A stretch of 64,000 nucleotides of DNA, taken from Enterobacter sp. BIGb0383 (GTDB taxonomy: Bacteria; Pseudomonadota; Gammaproteobacteria; Enterobacterales; Enterobacteriaceae). The stretch lies in contig NZ_RJKQ01000006.1 of assembly GCF_003751845.1 (NCBI RefSeq), positions 62,001 through 126,000 of the forward strand, read 5' to 3'. This document shows positions 21,475 to 32,453 of this stretch, in pieces. Each line of letters opens with the position of its first letter. The first letter of the stretch is position 1. Made by a program: the position numbers and the translations under genes. The notes below the pieces were generated by a model. It had not been told where the DNA came from, made no database searches, and saw only the letters and a list, made by a program, of their open reading frames with translations.

Positions 21475-22041
21475 ATGCAGCTGCGTAATACAACTCAGTG
21501 TTTCGGCATCGTGTCCATGGTGCTGCACTGGTCGGTCGCTATCGTCGTATACGGCATGTTTGCTCTCGGCCTGTGGATGGTCACCCTTAGCTACTACGAC
21601 GGCTGGTATCATCAGGCCCCGGAGATCCATAAAAGTATCGGCATTCTGCTGATGATGGGGCTGGTGTTCCGCCTGATCTGGCGCGCAGTCTCTCCACCGC
21701 CTCCGGCGCTTAAGAGTTACTCCCGTATGACGCGGGTGGCTGCCGTCGTGGCACACGCCCTGCTTTATCTGCTGCTGTTCGCTATTTTGATTAGCGGCTA
21801 TCTGATCTCTACCGCCGACGGTAAGCCCATTAGCGTCTTTGGCTGGTTCGATATCCCTGCGACGCTCAGCGACGCGGGTGCTCAGGCCGACCTGGCGGGA
21901 CAAATTCACCTGTGGCTGGCCTGGAGCGTGGTGATCCTTTCCGCCCTGCATGCGCTGGCCGCCATCAAACACCATTTCATCGATAAAGACGACACCCTGC
22001 GCCGTATGCTGGGTAAATCGTCCTCACAATCTGGAGCCTGA
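21475..22041 (+). CDS. yceJ: Cytochrome b561 family protein YceJ
   Basis: 188 aa di-heme membrane cytochrome with four TM segments, the E. coli YceJ length. Histidine ligands are seen in VLHWSVAI near the N-terminus and in the later helices (HALLYLL, IHLWLAWS, HALAAIKHHF). The frame opens at a GTG at 21463, but ATG 21475 gives the family length. Probably moves electrons in the inner membrane. Followed after 3 bp by yceI, so cotranscribed. Confidence 0.92.
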   Translation: MQLRNTTQCFGIVSMVLHWSVAIVVYGMFALGLWMVTLSYYDGWYHQAPEIHKSIGILLMMGLVFRLIWRAVSPPPPALKSYSRMTRVAAVVAHALLYLLLFAILISGYLISTADGKPISVFGWFDIPATLSDAGAQADLAGQIHLWLAWSVVILSALHALAAIKHHFIDKDDTLRRMLGKSSSQSGA

Positions 22042-22044
22042 GAT

Positions 22045-22620
22045 ATGAAAAAGAGCCTGCTGGGATTCACCCTGGGAACACTGCTGTTCGCCACGGGCGC
22101 GGCCACCGCTGCCGACTACAAGATTGATAAAGAAGGTCAGCACGCCTTCGTCAACTTCCGCATTCAGCACCTTGGCTACAGCTGGCTGTACGGGACCTTC
22201 AAGGATTTCGACGGGACCTTCACCTTCGATGAAAAAAATCCGGCAGCGGATAAAGTCAACGTCACCATTAACACCACCAGCCTGGATACCAACCATGCCG
22301 AGCGTGACAAGCATCTGCGCAGCGCCGATTTCCTCAATGCAGGTAAGTTCCCGCAGGCGACCTTCGCCTCTACCGCGGTGAAAAAAGAGGGTGAGAAACT
22401 GGATATTACCGGCAACCTGACGCTGAACGGCGTGACCAAACCGGTCACCCTGACTGCGCAACTTATCGGTCAGGGTGACGATCCCTGGGGTAATAAACGC
22501 GCCGGTTTCGAAGCCAACGGTAAAATCAGCCTGAAAGACTTTAACATCACCACTGACCTGGGCCCGGCTTCTCAGGACGTGGAGTTGATTATCTCTGTTG
22601 AAGGCATCCAGCAGAAATAA
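22045..22620 (+). CDS. yceI: Periplasmic YceI family protein
   Basis: 191 aa lipocalin-like periplasmic protein. A Sec signal peptide with cleavage after ATA-A near residue 22 precedes [20 protein letters not shown]. The YceI barrel is thought to bind an isoprenoid quinone (polyprenyl) in homologues, which fits its pairing with the cytochrome YceJ. In E. coli the protein is base-induced. Ends before a bidirectional terminator shared with trhO. Confidence 0.95.
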   Translation: MKKSLLGFTLGTLLFATGAATAADYKIDKEGQHAFVNFRIQHLGYSWLYGTFKDFDGTFTFDEKNPAADKVNVTINTTSLDTNHAERDKHLRSADFLNAGKFPQATFASTAVKKEGEKLDITGNLTLNGVTKPVTLTAQLIGQGDDPWGNKRAGFEANGKISLKDFNITTDLGPASQDVELIISVEGIQQK

Positions 22621-22624
22621 AGAC

Positions 22625-22648
22625 AACGCCCGGCATCAGCCGGGCGTT
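22625..22648. terminator. Bidirectional terminator between yceI and trhO
   Basis: AACGCCCGGC, ATCA loop, GCCGGGCGTT followed by ATTTTTA: ten-base-pair stem between convergent genes. Confidence 0.9.
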
Positions 22649-22655
22649 ATTTTTA

Positions 22656-23720
22656 TCAGGAAGAACTTTCCGTATCCGGATCGGGAATGCCCAGTCGGGT
22701 ATTCAGCCTTCCGCGAGACTTATTAAAGATTTTATTGCCGTTTTCACGACCGGCACGACGCCGACGCTGCTCCTCTTCCGGCAACGCACTCTCTTCCTGA
22801 CAGGCTTCGCTACAGCATCCGGCAAACTTCTCCGCGCACGCAGGACACTGAATAAACAGCAGATGACAGCCGTCATTCAGACAGTTGGTATGGTCGTCGC
22901 AGGGTGTGCCACACTGGTGGCAGTGGGAAATTATCTCGTCGGAGATGCGCTCCCCCATACGCTCGTCGAAAACAAAGTTCTTGCCGACAAAACGTACCGG
23001 CAGCCCCTGCTCGCGTGCCCGACGGGCGTATTCGATAATGCCACCTTCAATATGCCAGACTTTACTGAAGCCGTTGTGCTTCATCCAGGCGCTGGCCTTT
23101 TCACAGCGGATACCGCCGGTGCAGTACATAACGATTTTCTTGTCCTTATGTTCCTGCATCATCTCCACGGCTTTCGGGAGCTGTTCGCGGAAGGTGTCCG
23201 CCGGGATCTCCATCGCGTCCTCAAAATGGCCCACTTCGTATTCGTAGTGGTTGCGCATATCGATAAACACCGCGTCAGGATCGTCAAGCATGGCGTTAAC
23301 TTCCGCCGCCTTCAGGTATTCGCCCACGTCGGCGGCATTAAAGGTCGGGTCGTCGATGCCGTCGGCCACAATGCGCTCACGCACTTTCATCCGCAGCACC
23401 CAGAATGATTTGCCGTCGTCATCCAGCGCGACATTCAGGCGCAGTCCGTTCAGGGCCGGATCAAAAGCGTTGAGCAGCGTCCGGAGCGCCTCAACTTTGC
23501 TTTGCGGTACGCTAATCTGGGCGTTGATGCCCTCGCGGGCCAGGTAAATACGCCCAAAGACATCAAGTTCGGTCAACGCTTTATAGAGCGTATCCCGGGT
23601 TGCCTTCGGGTCAACAATGGTGAAGTACTTATAGAATGAGATCGTGGTGCGCGGCTCGGTTTCGGCCAGCATGCGCGCCCTCAGTTCCTCATTCGAAATG
23701 CGGTTGTGTAACACTGGCAT
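22656..23720 (-). CDS. trhO: tRNA uridine(34) hydroxylase TrhO
   Basis: 354 aa rhodanese-domain enzyme (YceA) making 5-hydroxyuridine at wobble position 34 of certain tRNAs with O2. The N-terminal UPF0176 domain is followed by a rhodanese domain with active-site C200 in [15 protein letters not shown] cysteine-rich C-terminal segment ([27 protein letters not shown]) looks like metal binding. Start ATG 23720. Convergent with yceI. Confidence 0.95.
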   Translation of the reverse strand: MPVLHNRISNEELRARMLAETEPRTTISFYKYFTIVDPKATRDTLYKALTELDVFGRIYLAREGINAQISVPQSKVEALRTLLNAFDPALNGLRLNVALDDDGKSFWVLRMKVRERIVADGIDDPTFNAADVGEYLKAAEVNAMLDDPDAVFIDMRNHYEYEVGHFEDAMEIPADTFREQLPKAVEMMQEHKDKKIVMYCTGGIRCEKASAWMKHNGFSKVWHIEGGIIEYARRAREQGLPVRFVGKNFVFDERMGERISDEIISHCHQCGTPCDDHTNCLNDGCHLLFIQCPACAEKFAGCCSEACQEESALPEEEQRRRRAGRENGNKIFNKSRGRLNTRLGIPDPDTESSS

Positions 23721-23944
23721 GGTGTTCCTGTCCTGCAGTCGTTGATGAGCGGTTTAAACGCGGCGGATAATATAGTAAACCGCGTTAATTTACATCCACA
23801 CATTTTACGCTACATTTTCGTCACCCCGCTTTTTTTTGCGATGGAATATAGCGTTGCTGTTGCTTTTTGTGCCGCGTAATTTTGGCGTAAAACAAAAAAA
23901 TGTAACAATAGAGTGCGTTTGAAAGAAAAAGAGACAGGAGTGGC

Positions 23945-24868
23945 ATGACTCAGTTACCCAAATTTTCCGCCGCGCTGCTGCATCCCCGCTACTGGTTAAC
24001 CTGGTGCGGTATTGTGGTTTTGTGGTTGATCGTCCAGCTTCCCTACCCGGTCATTTACCGTCTGGGCTGCGCGCTGGGTCGCCTGGCACAGCGCTTAATG
24101 CCGCGACGGGTGAAAATCGCCGAGCGCAATCTTGAACTCTGTTTCCCGCAGATGAGCGCGCAGGAGCGCCGCCGCAAGGTACGTGAAAATTTCGAATCGG
24201 TTGGAATGGGCGTGATGGAAACCGGTATGGCCTGGTTCTGGTCAGATCGCCGGATCACGCGCTGGACCGAGCCCAGCGGCGTTCACTACCTGCGTGAGTT
24301 ACAGGCCCAGAAGCGCGGGATCCTGCTGATCGGCATCCACTTCCTCACCCTCGAAATGGGTGCGCGCATGTTTGGTTTGTCCGCACCCGGCATCGGAGTT
24401 TACCGTCCCAATGATAACCCGCTTATCGACTGGCTGCAGACCTGGGGCCGTATGCGCTCCAATAAGTCGATGCTCGACCGTAAAGATCTGAAGGGAATGA
24501 TTCGGGCGCTAAAAAGCGGTGAAGTGATCTGGTACGCACCCGATCACGATTACGGCCCCAACAGCAGTGTCTTTGTACCGCTGTTCGCCGTCGAGCAGGC
24601 CGCCACCACCTCCGGGACCTGGACTCTGGCGCGTCTCTCTCAGGCCTGCATCGTGCCTTTCGTTCCGCGTCGTAAACCGAATGGTAAAGGGTATGAGCTG
24701 ATCATTCTCGAACCGGAGTGCGCGCCACCGCTGGACGACGCCGAAACCACCGCCGCCTGGATGAACACCATTGTCGAGCAGTGCATTCTGATGGCCCCAG
24801 AGCAGTATATGTGGCTGCATCGCCGCTTTAAAACGCGCCCGGAAGGCGCTCTCCCGCTCTACGACTAA
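23945..24868 (+). CDS. lpxL: Lipid A lauroyl acyltransferase LpxL
   Basis: 307 aa inner-membrane acyltransferase (HtrB) adding laurate to Kdo2-lipid IVA. One N-terminal TM segment (~17-35). The catalytic HX4E motif is H132-FLTL-E137 in [11 protein letters not shown]. Conserved [20 protein letters not shown] and [15 protein letters not shown] blocks. GACAGGAG ribosome site upstream. E. coli carries msyB and mdtG between this gene and yceK; here the two are adjacent. Confidence 0.97.
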   Translation: MTQLPKFSAALLHPRYWLTWCGIVVLWLIVQLPYPVIYRLGCALGRLAQRLMPRRVKIAERNLELCFPQMSAQERRRKVRENFESVGMGVMETGMAWFWSDRRITRWTEPSGVHYLRELQAQKRGILLIGIHFLTLEMGARMFGLSAPGIGVYRPNDNPLIDWLQTWGRMRSNKSMLDRKDLKGMIRALKSGEVIWYAPDHDYGPNSSVFVPLFAVEQAATTSGTWTLARLSQACIVPFVPRRKPNGKGYELIILEPECAPPLDDAETTAAWMNTIVEQCILMAPEQYMWLHRRFKTRPEGALPLYD

Positions 24869-24885
24869 CGCCTCCCTGACGGGCC

Positions 24886-25113
24886 TTACTCGTAAGGTCC
24901 GTGCTGCGCATCTATCGGCAACAGCAAGGTGTCAAACACCAGCGAAAGCGGCAGGTCGAGGATGGTCAGGAAACGCCAGCCGGAATCCCGCACATCCCAC
25001 TGCACGCCAGGATAATACTGGTTGCCATGCCCCTGGCCGGGGATCGTCCGGCTGATAATGCTGCCGCAGCCGCTGAGCAGCAGCACCATGATAGTGACGG
25101 TAAAAAACTTCAC
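24886..25113 (-). CDS. yceK: Lipoprotein YceK (DUF1375)
   Basis: 75 aa lipoprotein, exact E. coli length when read from the GTG at 25113, which has GGAGG seven bases upstream. The longer ATG frame to 25143 lacks support. Signal peptide with lipobox LSGC at residues 13-16. Conserved SIISRTIPGQGHGNQYYPGVQ and C-terminal PIDAQHGPYE. Function unknown. Last gene after opgGH; convergent with lpxL. Confidence 0.9.
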   Translation of the reverse strand: MKFFTVTIMVLLLSGCGSIISRTIPGQGHGNQYYPGVQWDVRDSGWRFLTILDLPLSLVFDTLLLPIDAQHGPYE

Positions 25114-25144
25114 GCGTGGCCTCCGTTCAGTGTTATCAGTCAAA

Positions 25145-25172
25145 AAAATACCGGCACGATGGCCGGTATTTT
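25145..25172. terminator. Terminator after opgH
   Basis: AAAATACCGGC, 6-nt loop, GCCGGTATTTT: 11-bp stem just beyond the opgH stop, between opgH and yceK, with a symmetric A/T stem end. Confidence 0.85.
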
Positions 25173-25186
25173 CCTTTACCTGAAGC

Positions 25187-27721
25187 TTATTTCGCTGGCA
25201 GTGCCTGCGGGTTCAGCTCCAGCGCCTGGTAGTGGCTTACCCATGACGAATACTTCTCAGGTGCCGCCCATACACGATAGTGTAGTCGGGACAGCGTCAC
25301 AGGATCGCTCAAAAGCACCAGACGACGATCGCGATTGAGTTTATCCGGTGTTTCATTCAGCGCCTGCTCAACGTGACGGTCGCGGGCGATATCCAGCACG
25401 TGGCTGGCGCGGTGACGCGCCGTGGCCATCGCCGTGGCCAGGGCGTTGAATGACGGGTTAAACACCGCGTGCATAAAACCATCGTCCAGGGTGCGGCTGC
25501 GGTTCAGGGTCAGATATTTGTCCGTATCAACCAGTACCTGCGGCGGGGAGTACTCTTCCGGGATCAGGAACAGCTTCCAGCGTTTGGTTCGCAGACCGAT
25601 AGTCGACCGACTGGAGATCACCGAGACAAACGGCGACAGGATCAGCGAGAAGACAATCGGCGCCAGCCAGAACAGGAAACGCAGATCCAGCCACGCCATC
25701 CCGACTGCCCAGACGAGGCCCAGCAGCAGCTGCGAGCCGTGGCGCATAAACGCTTCGCTCCACGGAGTCGAGTCGTCATCGCGCTGCGGCGAGTTCCAGA
25801 CCACTTCCCAGCCGAGGAAGGCGCTGACCACAAACACGGTGTGGAAGAGCATACGCACCGGCGCGAGCAGCACCGAGAACAGCACTTCCAGCAGCAGCGA
25901 CAGGGTCACGCGCAGGAAGCCACCGAACTCTTTCGAGCCTTTACACCAGATCAGAATGATACTGAGCAGCTTCGGCAGGAACAGCAGCACCATGGTTGAA
26001 GCAAAGAGCGCAATCGCCAGCTCCGGACGCCACTGCGGCCACACCGGGAACAGCTGCCGGGGTTGCAGGAAGTATTGCGGCTCCGTGAGGGCATGCACCA
26101 CCTGCAATGCGGTCGACAGGGCGAGGAACATAAACCACAGCGGCGCAGAGAGATAGGACATCACCCCGGTCAGGAACACGGCACGGTGTACCGGATGCAT
26201 TCCTTTCACCAGGAACAGACGGAAGTTCATCAGGTTGCCGTGGCACCAGCGACGGTCGCGCTTAAGCTCATCGAGCAGGTTTGGCGGCAGCTCCTCATAG
26301 GAACCCGGCAGATCGTAGGCGATCCACACGCCCCAGCCGGCACGACGCATCAGCGCAGCTTCAACAAAGTCATGGGACAGAATCGAACCGGCAAAGGAGC
26401 CTTCACCCGGCAGCGGCGCGAGGGCGCAGTGCTCGATAAAGGGTTTCACGCGGATGATCGCATTATGGCCCCAGTAGTGGGACTCACCCAGCTGCCAGAA
26501 GTGCAGACCGGCGGTAAACAAGGGCCCATAAACGCGTGTCGCAAACTGCTGGCAGCGCGCATAGAGCGTGTCCATACCGGATGCTTTCGGTGAAGACTGG
26601 ATGATACCGGCGTTCGGGTTGGCTTCCATCAGACGCACCAGCCCGGTCAGACAGTCACCGGTCATCACAGAGTCGGCGTCCAGCACCACCATATAGCTGT
26701 ACTGACTGCCCCAGCGACGGCAGAAGTCATCGATGTTGCCGCTTTTGCGCTTAACGCGGCGGCGGCGGCGACGATAGAAGATCTGCCCTTCACCCTGCAC
26801 TTCGGCGATCAGCTCCATCCACGCTTTCTGTTCGGCGACGCAGATATCCGGGTTGTAGCTGTCGCTCAGGATATAGACATCAAAGTGCGCAGCGTTGCCG
26901 GTGGCTTTCACCGATTCCCAGGTCGCACGCAGGCCGGCGAAAACGCGATCCACGTCTTCGTTACAGATCGGCATAATCAGCGCCGTGCGGTGTTCCGGGT
27001 TCAGCGCTTCATCCCCTACCGTCGAGGCGGAGATACTGTATTTATCCCGACCGATCAGCAATTGCAGGAAGCCCATCAATGCCGTCCAGAATCCGGCTGA
27101 AACCCAGCAGAACAGTACCGCAAACAGGATCAGGATCCCCGACTGCAGGATATAAGGCAGGAGCTGCATAAAGGAGACCCACAGATCCTGACCGACCATA
27201 TCCGTCGGATTGATCAGCGCCCAGCCCTGGTAAGGCAGAATGGTTTTCATATACCAGGTGGCGACCACGGTCTGGGCCAGGGTCAGCAGCAGCAGAATGT
27301 AACGGCGAATACTGCCGACGGTACGCCACTTCTGCTCGCTGGCCTGCTGCTCTTTGGTCAGACGGGACAGGTAGCGCGGCGTCACGTCACGTCCACGCAG
27401 ACGGTCCCAGAAGCGACCAAGGGGGTTGGTGCGCCACTGATCCGGGAACATGGAGGAACGTTTTGCCTTCGGCATCGCCTGCAGCTGGGCACGGCCTTCA
27501 TCGTCCGCCACCAGCTGCCCTTCCGCCAGGGAGTCAGGCCAACTTCCCTGAAGACGTTTTTCAACGGACTTCAGGGGCGTATCGTCATCACGCATCTCTG
27601 CCAAAGCTTCGCCGTTTTCGCTGAGCGCCACGTGCACGCCACGGATATCCGTGGCAGGCAGCAACGCTTTTTCAGCATCCGGGAGCGGCAGCGCGTCGAT
27701 ATACTCAGTTATCTTATTCAT
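25187..27721 (-). CDS. opgH: Osmoregulated periplasmic glucan glucosyltransferase OpgH
   Basis: 844 aa polytopic inner-membrane GT2 enzyme that polymerises beta-1,2-glucose from UDP-glucose and passes the chain to the periplasm. TM segments near 130-200 flank the start of the cytoplasmic catalytic domain; D-x-D is in [12 protein letters not shown], the acceptor Asp in SHDFVEAAL, and the RW motif in [11 protein letters not shown]. More TM helices follow. In E. coli it also binds FtsZ to slow division in rich medium. Start ATG 27721 overlaps opgG by 8 nt (ATGAATAA). Confidence 0.97.
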   Translation of the reverse strand: MNKITEYIDALPLPDAEKALLPATDIRGVHVALSENGEALAEMRDDDTPLKSVEKRLQGSWPDSLAEGQLVADDEGRAQLQAMPKAKRSSMFPDQWRTNPLGRFWDRLRGRDVTPRYLSRLTKEQQASEQKWRTVGSIRRYILLLLTLAQTVVATWYMKTILPYQGWALINPTDMVGQDLWVSFMQLLPYILQSGILILFAVLFCWVSAGFWTALMGFLQLLIGRDKYSISASTVGDEALNPEHRTALIMPICNEDVDRVFAGLRATWESVKATGNAAHFDVYILSDSYNPDICVAEQKAWMELIAEVQGEGQIFYRRRRRRVKRKSGNIDDFCRRWGSQYSYMVVLDADSVMTGDCLTGLVRLMEANPNAGIIQSSPKASGMDTLYARCQQFATRVYGPLFTAGLHFWQLGESHYWGHNAIIRVKPFIEHCALAPLPGEGSFAGSILSHDFVEAALMRRAGWGVWIAYDLPGSYEELPPNLLDELKRDRRWCHGNLMNFRLFLVKGMHPVHRAVFLTGVMSYLSAPLWFMFLALSTALQVVHALTEPQYFLQPRQLFPVWPQWRPELAIALFASTMVLLFLPKLLSIILIWCKGSKEFGGFLRVTLSLLLEVLFSVLLAPVRMLFHTVFVVSAFLGWEVVWNSPQRDDDSTPWSEAFMRHGSQLLLGLVWAVGMAWLDLRFLFWLAPIVFSLILSPFVSVISSRSTIGLRTKRWKLFLIPEEYSPPQVLVDTDKYLTLNRSRTLDDGFMHAVFNPSFNALATAMATARHRASHVLDIARDRHVEQALNETPDKLNRDRRLVLLSDPVTLSRLHYRVWAAPEKYSSWVSHYQALELNPQALPAK

Positions 27722-29267
27722 TAGCAGGTAGCTGATAGCTCCAGGTTTCACTCAGCGTCTGATCGCCATTAACCAGCGCAGCACGCATTTCGGTCGGCTG
27801 TTTGGCATCTTTGACTTTCACACGCAGCATCAGACGCCAGCCTTTGGTTACCGGATTGTAGCGGACGCTGTTTTCAACGATCTCACCATTTTCACCAATA
27901 CTGGCCTGTGCGGTCAGCGGCGTATCCTGCGGCAGCTTTTTCATGTCCGTACCGGCAAAATCAACCATGAACGCAATGGTGCCGTCCGGCTGACGAATAA
28001 GGTTGGACTGTTTCACATCACCGGTTGAACGGCGAGTCTGCTGAACCCAGGCGCTCTCCGGCGAGTGCAGTTTGTCCTCATCGCGGCTAAAGGTGATGGT
28101 GTATTTGAAGTTCATCTCTTTACCCGGCTCCGGCAGCTGATCCGGGGTCCAGTAGGTCACGATGTTATCGTTGGTTTCATCGTTGGTCGGAATTTCAACC
28201 AGCTCGATTTTACCTTTACCCCAGTCCCCTTTCGGCGTGATCCAGCCGCTTGGACGCAGGTCATAACGATCGTCGAGATCTTCAAAGCGCGAGAACTGAC
28301 GGCCGCGCTGCAGCAGACCGAAGCCCTGCGGGTTTTCCATCGCAAAGCTGCTGACGGCGAGATGTTTCGGGTTGTTCAGCGGACGCCAGATCCACTCGCC
28401 GTTACCGGCGCGGATGGAGAGCCCGTTGGAGTCATGCAGTGCCGGACGGTAGTTGGTTGCCGGCGACGGCTGATTCGGCCCGAACAGGAACATGCTGGTC
28501 AATGGCGCCACGCCCAGCTTGCCCACTTTGTCGCGCAGATAGACCTTGGACTGGACGTCCACCACGCTGTCGCGGCCCGGAATAATCACAAAACGGTAGG
28601 CACCGGTCGCACGCGGGGAATCCAGTAGCGCATAGATCGTCAGGCGTTTGTCAGTCGGATTAGGACGCTCGATCCAGAACTCGCGAAAACGCGGGAACTC
28701 TTCACCGGACGGCAGCGCCGTATCGATGGCCAGACCGCGTGCGGAAAGGCCATAAACCTGGCCCTGGCCAATCACACGGAAGTAGCTGGCGCCAAGCATG
28801 CTGACGATCTCGTCATTTTTATCTTTGCTGTTGATCGGGTAGAGCACTTTAAAACCGGCGAAGCCAAGGTCTTTTACCGTGTCTTTGTCATGCTGGACGT
28901 TGCCGAAATTGAAGTAATCAGGGCTGTACTTGATTTTACGTACGGCCGTAGCGGTCACTTCGTTGATCGTCACCGGGGAGTCGAAGTACATCCCCTGGTG
29001 ATAGAATTCGAGTTTGAACGGGGTCTTAGCGTTGTTCCAGTACGCTTTGTCGTGGTTGAACTGAATCTGTTGATAGTCCGCGTATTTCATATCGCGGAAC
29101 ACGGAGGGCAGGTTACTTTTAGGCGCCTCGTAGCTCTTGCCGGCTAACGTTTGTGCCTGCTTCGCAACGTCATCGATGGTGAACGCCCATGCGGATGAGG
29201 TGCCCAGAGACAACAGAATGGCTGCGCCTAACCAACGCATTTTCATCATTTGAGATTTGTGTTTCAT
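27714..29267 (-). CDS. opgG: Periplasmic glucan biosynthesis protein OpgG
   Basis: 517 aa periplasmic protein needed for glucan backbone synthesis with OpgH. Recent structural work on the family assigns a beta-1,2-glucan hydrolase fold. The signal peptide [22 protein letters not shown] is followed by mature [16 protein letters not shown]. Start taken at ATG 29267 ([12 protein letters not shown]); ATG 29249 gives the 511-aa form annotated in E. coli. GGGGGAAG lies somewhat far upstream. Divergent from opgC; the 251-bp gap holds both promoters. Confidence 0.95.
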   Translation of the reverse strand: MKHKSQMMKMRWLGAAILLSLGTSSAWAFTIDDVAKQAQTLAGKSYEAPKSNLPSVFRDMKYADYQQIQFNHDKAYWNNAKTPFKLEFYHQGMYFDSPVTINEVTATAVRKIKYSPDYFNFGNVQHDKDTVKDLGFAGFKVLYPINSKDKNDEIVSMLGASYFRVIGQGQVYGLSARGLAIDTALPSGEEFPRFREFWIERPNPTDKRLTIYALLDSPRATGAYRFVIIPGRDSVVDVQSKVYLRDKVGKLGVAPLTSMFLFGPNQPSPATNYRPALHDSNGLSIRAGNGEWIWRPLNNPKHLAVSSFAMENPQGFGLLQRGRQFSRFEDLDDRYDLRPSGWITPKGDWGKGKIELVEIPTNDETNDNIVTYWTPDQLPEPGKEMNFKYTITFSRDEDKLHSPESAWVQQTRRSTGDVKQSNLIRQPDGTIAFMVDFAGTDMKKLPQDTPLTAQASIGENGEIVENSVRYNPVTKGWRLMLRVKVKDAKQPTEMRAALVNGDQTLSETWSYQLPANE

Positions 29268-29518
29268 AGTAACTAAGCACTTCCCCCTTTGTGTGCTTAA
29301 ATCGATCCGATCCATTTTAATGGAAACTCAGGCAATCCGACAACATAATCCCCTTCTTGTTCAACTTACTGGCTCAGGGATTAAACAACACCGAAATGCA
29401 TTTTCAGTTTACGCGCATTCCTGGAGACAGGATTTTCGGGTTGGTGTAGGGTGGCTGCGAATCTAAACATTATCGTCGACAGCGATAAGACGAATAGTCC
29501 GAGAATGCCATTAACGCT

Positions 29519-30679
29519 ATGAGTAATGTACCCGCACAACGTGAATATTTCCTTGATTCCATTCGCGCATGGTTAATGCTGTTAGGGATCCCGTTCCATA
29601 TTTCCTTAATTTACTCCAGCCATGTCTGGCATGTTAACAGCGCAGAGCCCTCCTGGTGGCTGACCCTGTTTAATGATTTTATCCACTCTTTCCGGATGCA
29701 GGTCTTCTTTGTCATTTCCGGTTACTTTTCATACATGCTGTTCCTGCGCTACCCCATGAAGAAGTGGTGGACGGTGCGCGTCGAACGCGTCGGCATCCCA
29801 ATGCTGACGGCCATCCCGCTGCTGACCCTGCCTCAGTTTCTGATGTTGCAGTATGTCAAAGGCAAAACCGAGAGCTGGCATACTCTGTCGCTGTATGACA
29901 AGTACAATACGCTGATGTGGGAATTAATCTCGCATTTGTGGTTCCTGCTGGTGCTGGTGGTGTTAACCACCTCCAGTCTGTGGCTGTTCCGTACCTTAAA
30001 AAATCACCCGCAGGATAATCCGAACGGCTTTATGGCCGGGCTGACAATGGGCAAATTGTCGCTGATCTTTATGCTGCTGGGCCTGTGTTACGGCGTTATC
30101 CGCCGCACGCTGCTGATCGTCTATCCGCCGATCCTCAGCGACGGCCTGTTTAATTTTGTGGTGATGCAGAGCCTGTTTTATTTGCCCTTCTTTATGCTTG
30201 GCGCGCTGGCCTTTATTCATCCGCGCCTGAAGGCGCTCTTTACCACGCCGTCGAGAGGCTGCCTTATCGGAGCGGCTCTGGCTTTCGTTGCCTACCTGCT
30301 TAACCAGCACTTCGGCAGCGGCGATGCCTGGATGTACGAAGTGGAGTACGTGATTACCATGCTGCTGGGACTGTGGATGGTGAACGTGGTGTTTGCGCTC
30401 GGCCACCGCCTGCTGAACTTCAAGTCCTCGCGGGTGACCTACTTCGTTAACGCGTCGCTGTTTATTTACCTGGTCCACCACCCGCTGACGCTGTTCTTCG
30501 GCGCGTGGATAACGCCGTTTATTCCATCCAATACGCTGGGCTTTATTACCGGGCTGGTGTTTGTGGTGGGGACGGCCATCCTGCTGTATGAAATTCATCT
30601 GCGTATTCCGCTGCTACGCTTTTTATTCTCCGGCAAGCCGCAAAACAGCGCGCCCAAACCAGGCGCAACCGCCGGTTAA
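29519..30679 (+). CDS. opgC: Glucans biosynthesis protein OpgC
   Basis: 386 aa inner-membrane acyltransferase-3 family protein with about ten TM segments that adds succinyl groups to periplasmic glucans. N-terminal [20 protein letters not shown] contains the catalytic His of the family (H27). The [13 protein letters not shown] signature follows. Divergent from opgGH. No strong ribosome site is seen before the ATG at 29519. In E. coli, clsC lies between it and ymdB; here it is absent. Confidence 0.95.
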   Translation: MSNVPAQREYFLDSIRAWLMLLGIPFHISLIYSSHVWHVNSAEPSWWLTLFNDFIHSFRMQVFFVISGYFSYMLFLRYPMKKWWTVRVERVGIPMLTAIPLLTLPQFLMLQYVKGKTESWHTLSLYDKYNTLMWELISHLWFLLVLVVLTTSSLWLFRTLKNHPQDNPNGFMAGLTMGKLSLIFMLLGLCYGVIRRTLLIVYPPILSDGLFNFVVMQSLFYLPFFMLGALAFIHPRLKALFTTPSRGCLIGAALAFVAYLLNQHFGSGDAWMYEVEYVITMLLGLWMVNVVFALGHRLLNFKSSRVTYFVNASLFIYLVHHPLTLFFGAWITPFIPSNTLGFITGLVFVVGTAILLYEIHLRIPLLRFLFSGKPQNSAPKPGATAG

Positions 30680-30686
30680 CGTCTTC

Positions 30687-30708
30687 GGCCTTCCGCTTAC
30701 GGAAGGCC
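30687..30708. terminator. Hairpin between convergent opgC and ymdB
   Basis: GGCCTTCCG, CTTA loop, CGGAAGGCC: nine perfect base pairs but only a weak T stretch on either side. Confidence 0.6.
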
Positions 30709-30716
30709 GCTCTCCC

Positions 30717-31244
30717 CTACTCCTGCGACTGAACCAGCAACCGTTGATACAGGCTGGTATTTTCTTCGTCAAAGCAAACGAAATAGATCTGTTCCGGCAC
30801 GGGGCTGTCAGGCAGGTAAGCCATCACCGTATTGAGTGCGATTTGCGCAGCAGCCGCTTTCGGATAGCCGTACACGCCGGTGCTGATGGCCGGAAAGGCT
30901 ATCGATTCATAGCCGTTGGCTGCCGCCAGCTGGAGGCTATTACGGTAGGCATCCTGCAGAAGCTGCGGTTCATTGTGTTCGCCGCCGCGCCAGACCGGCC
31001 CGACCGTATGGATCACCGCCTTCGCCGGTAAATCCCCTGCGGGGGTGATCACCGCCTGTCCGGGGGCGCACTCTCCCTGCTGCTGGCGTATCTGTTTACA
31101 GGCCGCCAACAGCGCCGGACCTGCGGCGCGATGGATAGCGCCATCCACCCCGCCGCCGCCCAGCAGAGAGGGGTTCGCTGCATTCACAATCACGTCGACC
31201 TGAAGGGTGGTGATATCACCCTGAACAACCTGGATCCTGGACAT
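30717..31244 (-). CDS. ymdB: O-acetyl-ADP-ribose deacetylase YmdB
   Basis: 175 aa macrodomain protein. The ADP-ribose binding and catalytic residues are N24 and D34 in [18 protein letters not shown], plus the [12 protein letters not shown] loop. It hydrolyses O-acetyl-ADP-ribose and in E. coli also down-regulates RNase III. AGGAGG lies ten bases before the ATG. Located 88 bp after the ymdA-like gene on the same strand, the E. coli order. Confidence 0.95.
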   Translation of the reverse strand: MSRIQVVQGDITTLQVDVIVNAANPSLLGGGGVDGAIHRAAGPALLAACKQIRQQQGECAPGQAVITPAGDLPAKAVIHTVGPVWRGGEHNEPQLLQDAYRNSLQLAAANGYESIAFPAISTGVYGYPKAAAAQIALNTVMAYLPDSPVPEQIYFVCFDEENTSLYQRLLVQSQE

Positions 31245-31332
31245 AACAGAGGCCCTCCTGCTGACAACGATATCGTTAAGTTTATCGCAGGGTTTGCAGG
31301 AGGGAGAGAATTGTTGCCCGTCGGTACGTCAA

Positions 31333-31659
31333 CTACTCGTAGGTGACGTTCAGTATTGCCAGTTTGCGCTGCGCATCAAGATAGCGAAGATCCACCGACG
31401 CCAGGGATGAGCGCACCCTCTTCTGGGCGAGGGATGCCAGCGGCCAGCGCTCGACCGACTGCACGCCATCACGCTCACAGCGCATCTCCAGGTGCTGCTG
31501 TCGGGCGTCGGGCGCGGTTTCACAAACTGGCTCAACAATCTGGCCGGTGAATCGGATGGTGCCACCGAATGTGTGGGGAGAAGATGCCTCTGCGGCAAGC
31601 GCCTGAGTTGCAAACAGCGCACACAGCAGGGGAACAGCATGATAGATGGATAGCGTCAT
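31333..31659 (-). CDS. ymdA: YmdA-like exported protein with fimbrin-like N-terminus
   Basis: 108 aa exported protein. The signal peptide MTLSIYHAVPLLCALFATQALA is followed by TFGGTIRFTGQIVEPVC, which resembles the first beta strand of type 1 pilins; two more cysteines could form a disulfide. The ATG at 31659 has GAGG nine bases upstream; a frame to 31689 lacks one. Position upstream of ymdB on the same strand is that of E. coli ymdA. Symbol assigned mainly by position. Function unknown. Confidence 0.6.
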   Translation of the reverse strand: MTLSIYHAVPLLCALFATQALAAEASSPHTFGGTIRFTGQIVEPVCETAPDARQQHLEMRCERDGVQSVERWPLASLAQKRVRSSLASVDLRYLDAQRKLAILNVTYE

Positions 31660-31867
31660 AAAGATTGCCTCAATAAGGGGGCCATCCATGAGGGGGATCG
31701 TCGTTTCCTTAATGTTCAGCCAATGGCGAACCGATTAATAGAAACATACAAGCAACAAATCATCAACATATTTAACATTCATTATTTCAATGCAATCGTT
31801 TGATTTGACGAGTGTAATTCGGGGGATAAAAGGGAGAAGGCATGGCGGCAGCGCGCCATGCCGGAGA

Positions 31868-32350
31868 CTATTCGCTGACAGGCGCCGCATTCTGTTTGCC
31901 TTCAGTACGCTGTGCCAGCCACACACCGCTGCTTTTCATGGCAAAACCGAAGGCTAATCCCAGCAGCAGAGAAGGCACGACCAGCCGCCAGTCGCCTTCA
32001 GCGGCAAACGTGGCGCAGGCGCCGATAAAGGTGCCAGGGACAAACGACAGCAGCAGCTGGCTGGCCTGCAGACACATCAGAAACGCCACAACGCCGGTCA
32101 TGGCATAGCTAAGAATTTCCAGATGCGGGGCCAGCGCGCTGCCGTGAATAATCACCAGCGCCCAGACCACGCCGCTCACCATGGTACAGCCTGCGGTCAG
32201 CAAACCTTTGACGCCGCCCCGGGGGGAAGCAAACCAGACGGTACAGCCCAGAAATCCGGCCCAGCTTAGCAGGCCAAGAGAGACGGCAACCCAGCCCCAC
32301 AGAGCGGAGAGGATACCGGTTGTCAGTGCGAGAGAAATAAGTTTGTTCAT
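31868..32350 (-). CDS. ycdZ: DUF1097 inner membrane protein YcdZ
   Basis: 160 aa membrane protein with five predicted TM helices. It contains GWGWVAVSLGLLSWAGFLGC-like and LLSFVPGTFIGACATFA segments shared with E. coli YcdZ. ATG 32350 gives the family start; the open frame upstream to 32398 reads through the promoter region. Function unknown. A near-perfect CRP site lies ~86 bp upstream. In E. coli the csgG end of the curli locus is its downstream neighbour; here the next gene is ymdA-like. Confidence 0.92.
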   Translation of the reverse strand: MNKLISLALTTGILSALWGWVAVSLGLLSWAGFLGCTVWFASPRGGVKGLLTAGCTMVSGVVWALVIIHGSALAPHLEILSYAMTGVVAFLMCLQASQLLLSFVPGTFIGACATFAAEGDWRLVVPSLLLGLAFGFAMKSSGVWLAQRTEGKQNAAPVSE

Positions 32351-32435
32351 GGCGCGCATCATAGCAGATGCGCGCCGAAGTAATGCGATCGGAAGCAAGA
32401 TTATTGCAACACAACAGTCTTCATTACATTTTAAC

Positions 32436-32451
32436 TGTGATGTTAATCACA
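32436..32451. promoter_or_regulatory. CRP-cAMP binding site upstream of ycdZ
   Basis: TGTGA-TGTTAA-TCACA has both consensus CRP half-sites with a 6-bp spacer. It lies at the end of ycdY, in front of ycdZ, at a distance suited to class I activation. Confidence 0.75.
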
Positions 32452-32453
32452 AT

